From contig CAZFGB010000114.1 in NCBI GenBank assembly GCA_964518405.1, positions 1 through 9,358 on the forward strand: a stretch of 9,358 bases of DNA, read 5' to 3'. A program made the position numbers and the translations under genes. Under the pieces are notes generated by a model. It did not search any database. It was not told where the DNA came from and saw nothing but the letters and a program-made list of their open reading frames with translations. This document shows, piece after piece, positions 7,211-9,358 of this stretch (positions are counted from its first letter, which is position 1; each line of letters opens with the position of its first letter). The DNA is from VXNE01 sp964518405. Its GTDB lineage: Bacteria; Pseudomonadota; Gammaproteobacteria; Pseudomonadales; Azotimanducaceae.

Positions 7211-7249
7211 GGTCGCCGTCCGGATGGGAGTATCCACTTAAGGCAAGCG

Positions 7250-7966
7250 ATGCTTCGGGCCGCTCTGCTCGCACTGGTCGCGCTGGCGACGCTGCTTGGA
7301 AGGCCTTGCCTCGCGCAGGCCACGATGGCGGGAATGATCGAAGCCATAAAGGACGATACGCGCCGCACCGCGGACTACACCGGCGTAGCGGAACTGGACC
7401 TTCGCGTGATCGCCGCCATGTCGGACGTGCAGCGCGACAGGTTCGTCCCCTGGGCCGCCAAGATCGCCGCGTATGTCAATCGGCCGCTTCCCATCGGCCA
7501 CGGGCAGACCATATCCCAGCCTTTCATCGTCGCGCTCATGACGCACCTGATGGAACCGCGCGAAGGCGACCGCGTGCTGGAGGTCGGCACCGGTTCTGGA
7601 TACCAAGCGGCAGTTCTCGCCGAACTGGTCGAGGAGGTCTACACCATCGAGATCATCCCCGAACTCGCGGAGTCCGCCTCGGAACGCCTGGCCGGCCTCG
7701 GCTTCGACAACGTCCACGTCAAGACCGGCGACGGTTGGTACGGCTGGCCGGAAGCGGCGCCCTTCGACGCGATCATGGTCACCGCCGTCGGCGAGGACGT
7801 GCCAGCCGAACTGGTGCGCCAACTGAAACCCGGCGGACGCATCGTCCTGCCGCTCGGCACCGACTGGGACCAGTACCTCGTGGTGGTCGAGAAGGCGGCG
7901 GACGGCACGACTTCGAGGCGCGACATATTGCCTGTGCGGTTCGTGCCCCTGACGGGCGATCACTGA
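7250..7966 (+). CDS. pcm: Protein-L-isoaspartate O-methyltransferase with signal peptide
   Basis: A 238-residue S-adenosylmethionine-dependent enzyme that methylates abnormal L-isoaspartyl residues in damaged proteins, starting their repair. Family motifs are present: LPIGHGQTISQPFIVALM (80-97), the SAM-binding loop EVGTGSGYQAA (111-121), the acidic strand end YTIEI (131-135), and KPGGRIVLPLG (193-203). The N-terminus is a hydrophobic stretch after a single Arg, ending in a likely signal peptidase I site after A24 (LAQA). C20 lacks a proper lipobox. The protein is therefore probably exported, while the E. coli enzyme is cytoplasmic. The ATG at 7250 was chosen because it begins this signal peptide; only a weak AAGG precedes it. 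The frame stays open further upstream, but that part is intergenic. The gene is divergent from nrdA and followed after 26 bases by the restriction-modification pair. Confidence 0.93.
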   Translation: MLRAALLALVALATLLGRPCLAQATMAGMIEAIKDDTRRTADYTGVAELDLRVIAAMSDVQRDRFVPWAAKIAAYVNRPLPIGHGQTISQPFIVALMTHLMEPREGDRVLEVGTGSGYQAAVLAELVEEVYTIEIIPELAESASERLAGLGFDNVHVKTGDGWYGWPEAAPFDAIMVTAVGEDVPAELVRQLKPGGRIVLPLGTDWDQYLVVVEKAADGTTSRRDILPVRFVPLTGDH

Positions 7967-7980
7967 GACCGCCACAACTT

Positions 7981-7986
7981 GGAGGG
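7981..7986 (+). promoter_or_regulatory. Ribosome binding site of the DNA methyltransferase
   Basis: GGAGGG lies six bases before the ATG at 7993. It fixes the methyltransferase start, since the same frame is open far upstream through pcm. Confidence 0.8.
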
Positions 7987-7992
7987 AATCAA

Positions 7993-8979
7993 ATGTCTGC
8001 TCGTGCTCCGCGAAATCGAACGTTGACGTGTACGCAACAGGAGATACTTGAGCTTTCGAAAGAGATTCTGATAGTTGACTCAAGGATAAACTGTCGAGAC
8101 ATCGATCATCAGCTAATCGGCGGGGACTTTTTCGACATAGCGGCATACCTTCCAGATCGATTCATCGATTTAATTATACTCGACCCTCCATACAACCTAG
8201 ACAAGAACTTCAATGGAAATCGATTTAGGAAACTCACCAACAAGAGCTATACCTCGTGGTTTGATACGACCATCGATTTGCTCGTTCCAATGATGAAACC
8301 AGACGCAACGCTATATGTTTGCTCTGACTGGAGGACTTCAACGCTTGTATTCCCTGTACTGGAGCAGAGATTTCGCATACAAAACAGAATCACCTGGGAA
8401 CGAGAAAAGGGTCGGGGAGCAAAACGGAACTGGAAGAACAACACAGAAGATATATGGTTTTGTACCAACTCCGAGAACTACTATTTTGACTTGGACTCCG
8501 TCAAGTTAAAGCGGAAGGTCTTGGCCCCTTACCGCGTGAATGGCGAACCAAAGGACTGGAGGCAAGAGAGCGAAGGCAACTACCGGATGACGCACCCATC
8601 GAACATTTGGACGGACTTGACGGTGCCATTCTGGTCAATGCCCGAAAACACTCCCCATCCCGCGCAAAAGCCGGAAAAGTTGTTTGCCAAACTTTTGCTC
8701 GCCAGCTCCCGGGAAAACGATTTTGTTTTCGACCCCTTCCTCGGTAGCGGCACAACTGCCGTCGTCGCAGAGAAATTAGGACGGCGTTGGTGCGGCGTTG
8801 ACATCAACACAGAGTACCTTTGCTGGGCACGCAAACGAATTGCGGCAGCAAAGAAGAAACCGACTATACAAGGGTATAGAGACGGAGTGTTCTGGGAACG
8901 AAATTCTCTGCCTCCACAACAGAAGAGTGCCGGAAGGGAGAAAGATGACCGCTCCCCCCAAGGGACTCTCTTTCGATGA
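7993..8979 (+). CDS. Beta-class adenine-specific DNA methyltransferase of a type II R-M system
   Basis: A 328-residue enzyme that transfers a methyl group from S-adenosylmethionine to a base in a specific DNA site, protecting it from the partner nuclease. The catalytic motif DPPYN (64-68) comes before the SAM-binding motif DPFLGSGTT (247-255), the order of beta-class enzymes. HPAQKP (222-227) is the usual motif X just before it, and GVDINTEY (268-275) is the acidic SAM-contact strand. DPPYN favours N6-adenine, but N4-cytosine cannot be fully excluded. The target-recognition region should lie between residues about 75 and 220; the recognised site cannot be read from the sequence. GC content is clearly lower than in nrdA (sampled lines near 43-50 percent against about 70 percent), which suggests horizontal transfer. 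Its stop overlaps the next start by four bases (ATGA), indicating coupled translation. No controller gene is seen. Confidence 0.93.
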   Translation: MSARAPRNRTLTCTQQEILELSKEILIVDSRINCRDIDHQLIGGDFFDIAAYLPDRFIDLIILDPPYNLDKNFNGNRFRKLTNKSYTSWFDTTIDLLVPMMKPDATLYVCSDWRTSTLVFPVLEQRFRIQNRITWEREKGRGAKRNWKNNTEDIWFCTNSENYYFDLDSVKLKRKVLAPYRVNGEPKDWRQESEGNYRMTHPSNIWTDLTVPFWSMPENTPHPAQKPEKLFAKLLLASSRENDFVFDPFLGSGTTAVVAEKLGRRWCGVDINTEYLCWARKRIAAAKKKPTIQGYRDGVFWERNSLPPQQKSAGREKDDRSPQGTLFR

Positions 8980-9358
8980 CGGCCAACTTCTATGATCGGG
9001 GCCACCATAGGCAGGTGGCCCAGAATATAAAGGAGCACATAAACTCCCAGGAGGTTTTCCTTACTCCACAAACCAGTAGCCCTAGAGCGGTCGGAGACGC
9101 GCTAGAGAGCTTGGTGGCGGATAGATTCGAAACGTTCCTCGGGTGTTGGTGTAGCAAGTACTTCAGTGAATTCGGGCCGCGCGCCATGGAGGACATAGCA
9201 TTTACGGATGTGGAAGGATTCTATTCGGCCATAGACATCAAGACGCATAGAGAAGGCACCGACTTCAACATGCCAAACCTTACATCAGTTAGACGGTTAA
9301 CTGAGTTCTACGAGTCCGACAACAACATTTTTTCGTTGATCGTGATCAGGTACTCGAT
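8976..9358 (+). CDS. Type II restriction endonuclease, PD-(D/E)xK type, N-terminal part (cut by window end)
   Basis: The first 127 residues of a protein that runs off the right edge. The frame opens after a stop at 8946-8948, and the ATG at 8976 is the first start in it. AAGGGA about ten bases upstream is a weak ribosome site, and the overlap with the methyltransferase stop supports coupling. D78 in IAFTD and the pair D87-x-K89 in SAIDIKTH fit the PD-(D/E)xK nuclease core, with E44 as a possible upstream acidic residue. DIKT followed by a MPNL segment resembles nucleases of the EcoRV/HincII kind, from memory. The position directly after a lone DNA methyltransferase makes a cognate restriction enzyme by far the likeliest role. 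It would cut unmethylated foreign DNA. The recognition site and full length cannot be determined here. Composition is low GC like its partner. Confidence 0.85.
   Translation, partial: MTANFYDRGHHRQVAQNIKEHINSQEVFLTPQTSSPRAVGDALESLVADRFETFLGCWCSKYFSEFGPRAMEDIAFTDVEGFYSAIDIKTHREGTDFNMPNLTSVRRLTEFYESDNNIFSLIVIRYS

Larger units (their letters stand above)
6767..7249. other. Divergent intergenic region between nrdA and pcm
   Basis: A 483-base non-coding stretch separates the leftward nrdAB genes from the rightward pcm gene. Seen in it: a TTGCGA/TCGCAA hairpin (6793-6808) about 27 bases before the nrdA start; ACGCTTCGC repeated at 6798-6806 and 6845-6853; a perfect 12-base palindrome GCGGCGCGCCGC (6885-6896); an inverted repeat at 6928-6940; a candidate nrdA promoter at 6939-6967; a NrdR-box-like palindrome at 7100-7115; and a TACAAT hexamer at 7205-7210 that may serve pcm. 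Open frames cross the region but show no protein-like sequence. I see no tRNA or recognised riboswitch. Confidence 0.7.

Noticed and set aside
7046..7249. Upstream extension of pcm
   Set aside because: The added residues cross the NrdR-like palindrome and are not protein-like, while the ATG at 7250 begins a typical signal peptide.
6862..7992. Upstream extension of the DNA methyltransferase frame
   Set aside because: It overlaps nearly all of pcm in another frame and gives an Arg-rich shadow sequence. The ATG at 7993 has its own strong ribosome site.

Overview
The window looks like chromosomal DNA from a GC-rich proteobacterium, probably gammaproteobacterial. The main evidence is the class Ia ribonucleotide reductase pair: NrdA and NrdB resemble the Pseudomonas-type enzymes closely, including the NrdB start MQLSWDD and the NrdB C-terminal TEYQTGGTLSW. 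The organism cannot be named from this sequence.

Layout, left to right. 1-224: edge region with no gene I can support, containing nested inverted repeats. 225-1061 (minus): a DUF3800-family protein in lower-GC DNA with a GTG start. 1265-2554 (minus): nrdB, the radical-bearing beta subunit of ribonucleotide reductase. 2708-6766 (minus): nrdA, the catalytic alpha subunit, interrupted by an in-frame 381-residue intein (4259-5401) that carries a LAGLIDADG homing-endonuclease domain. 6767-7249: non-coding region between divergent genes, with a candidate nrdA promoter, several inverted repeats and a NrdR-box-like palindrome. 7250-7966 (plus): protein-L-isoaspartate methyltransferase with a predicted signal peptide. 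7993-8979 (plus): a beta-class adenine DNA methyltransferase. 8976 to the right edge (plus): the start of a PD-(D/E)xK nuclease, overlapping the methyltransferase by four bases and cut by the window end. The last two form a type II restriction-modification pair in DNA of clearly lower GC than nrdAB.

How the genes work together: nrdA and nrdB make the R1 and R2 halves of the enzyme that supplies deoxyribonucleotides. They are probably co-transcribed leftward and likely controlled by NrdR. The restriction pair is a self-contained defence module placed 26 bases after pcm and may be read from the pcm transcript. The DUF3800 gene is a second accessory element of unknown role.

The most unusual observation is the nrdA intein. 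Its splice-site residues are intact at the N-terminal Cys, the TxxH motif and the terminal His-Asn. However, the first residue after it is Gly, not the Cys, Ser or Thr that canonical splicing needs. It sits directly after the Gln of the substrate-specificity loop, so splicing must be exact for this enzyme to work.
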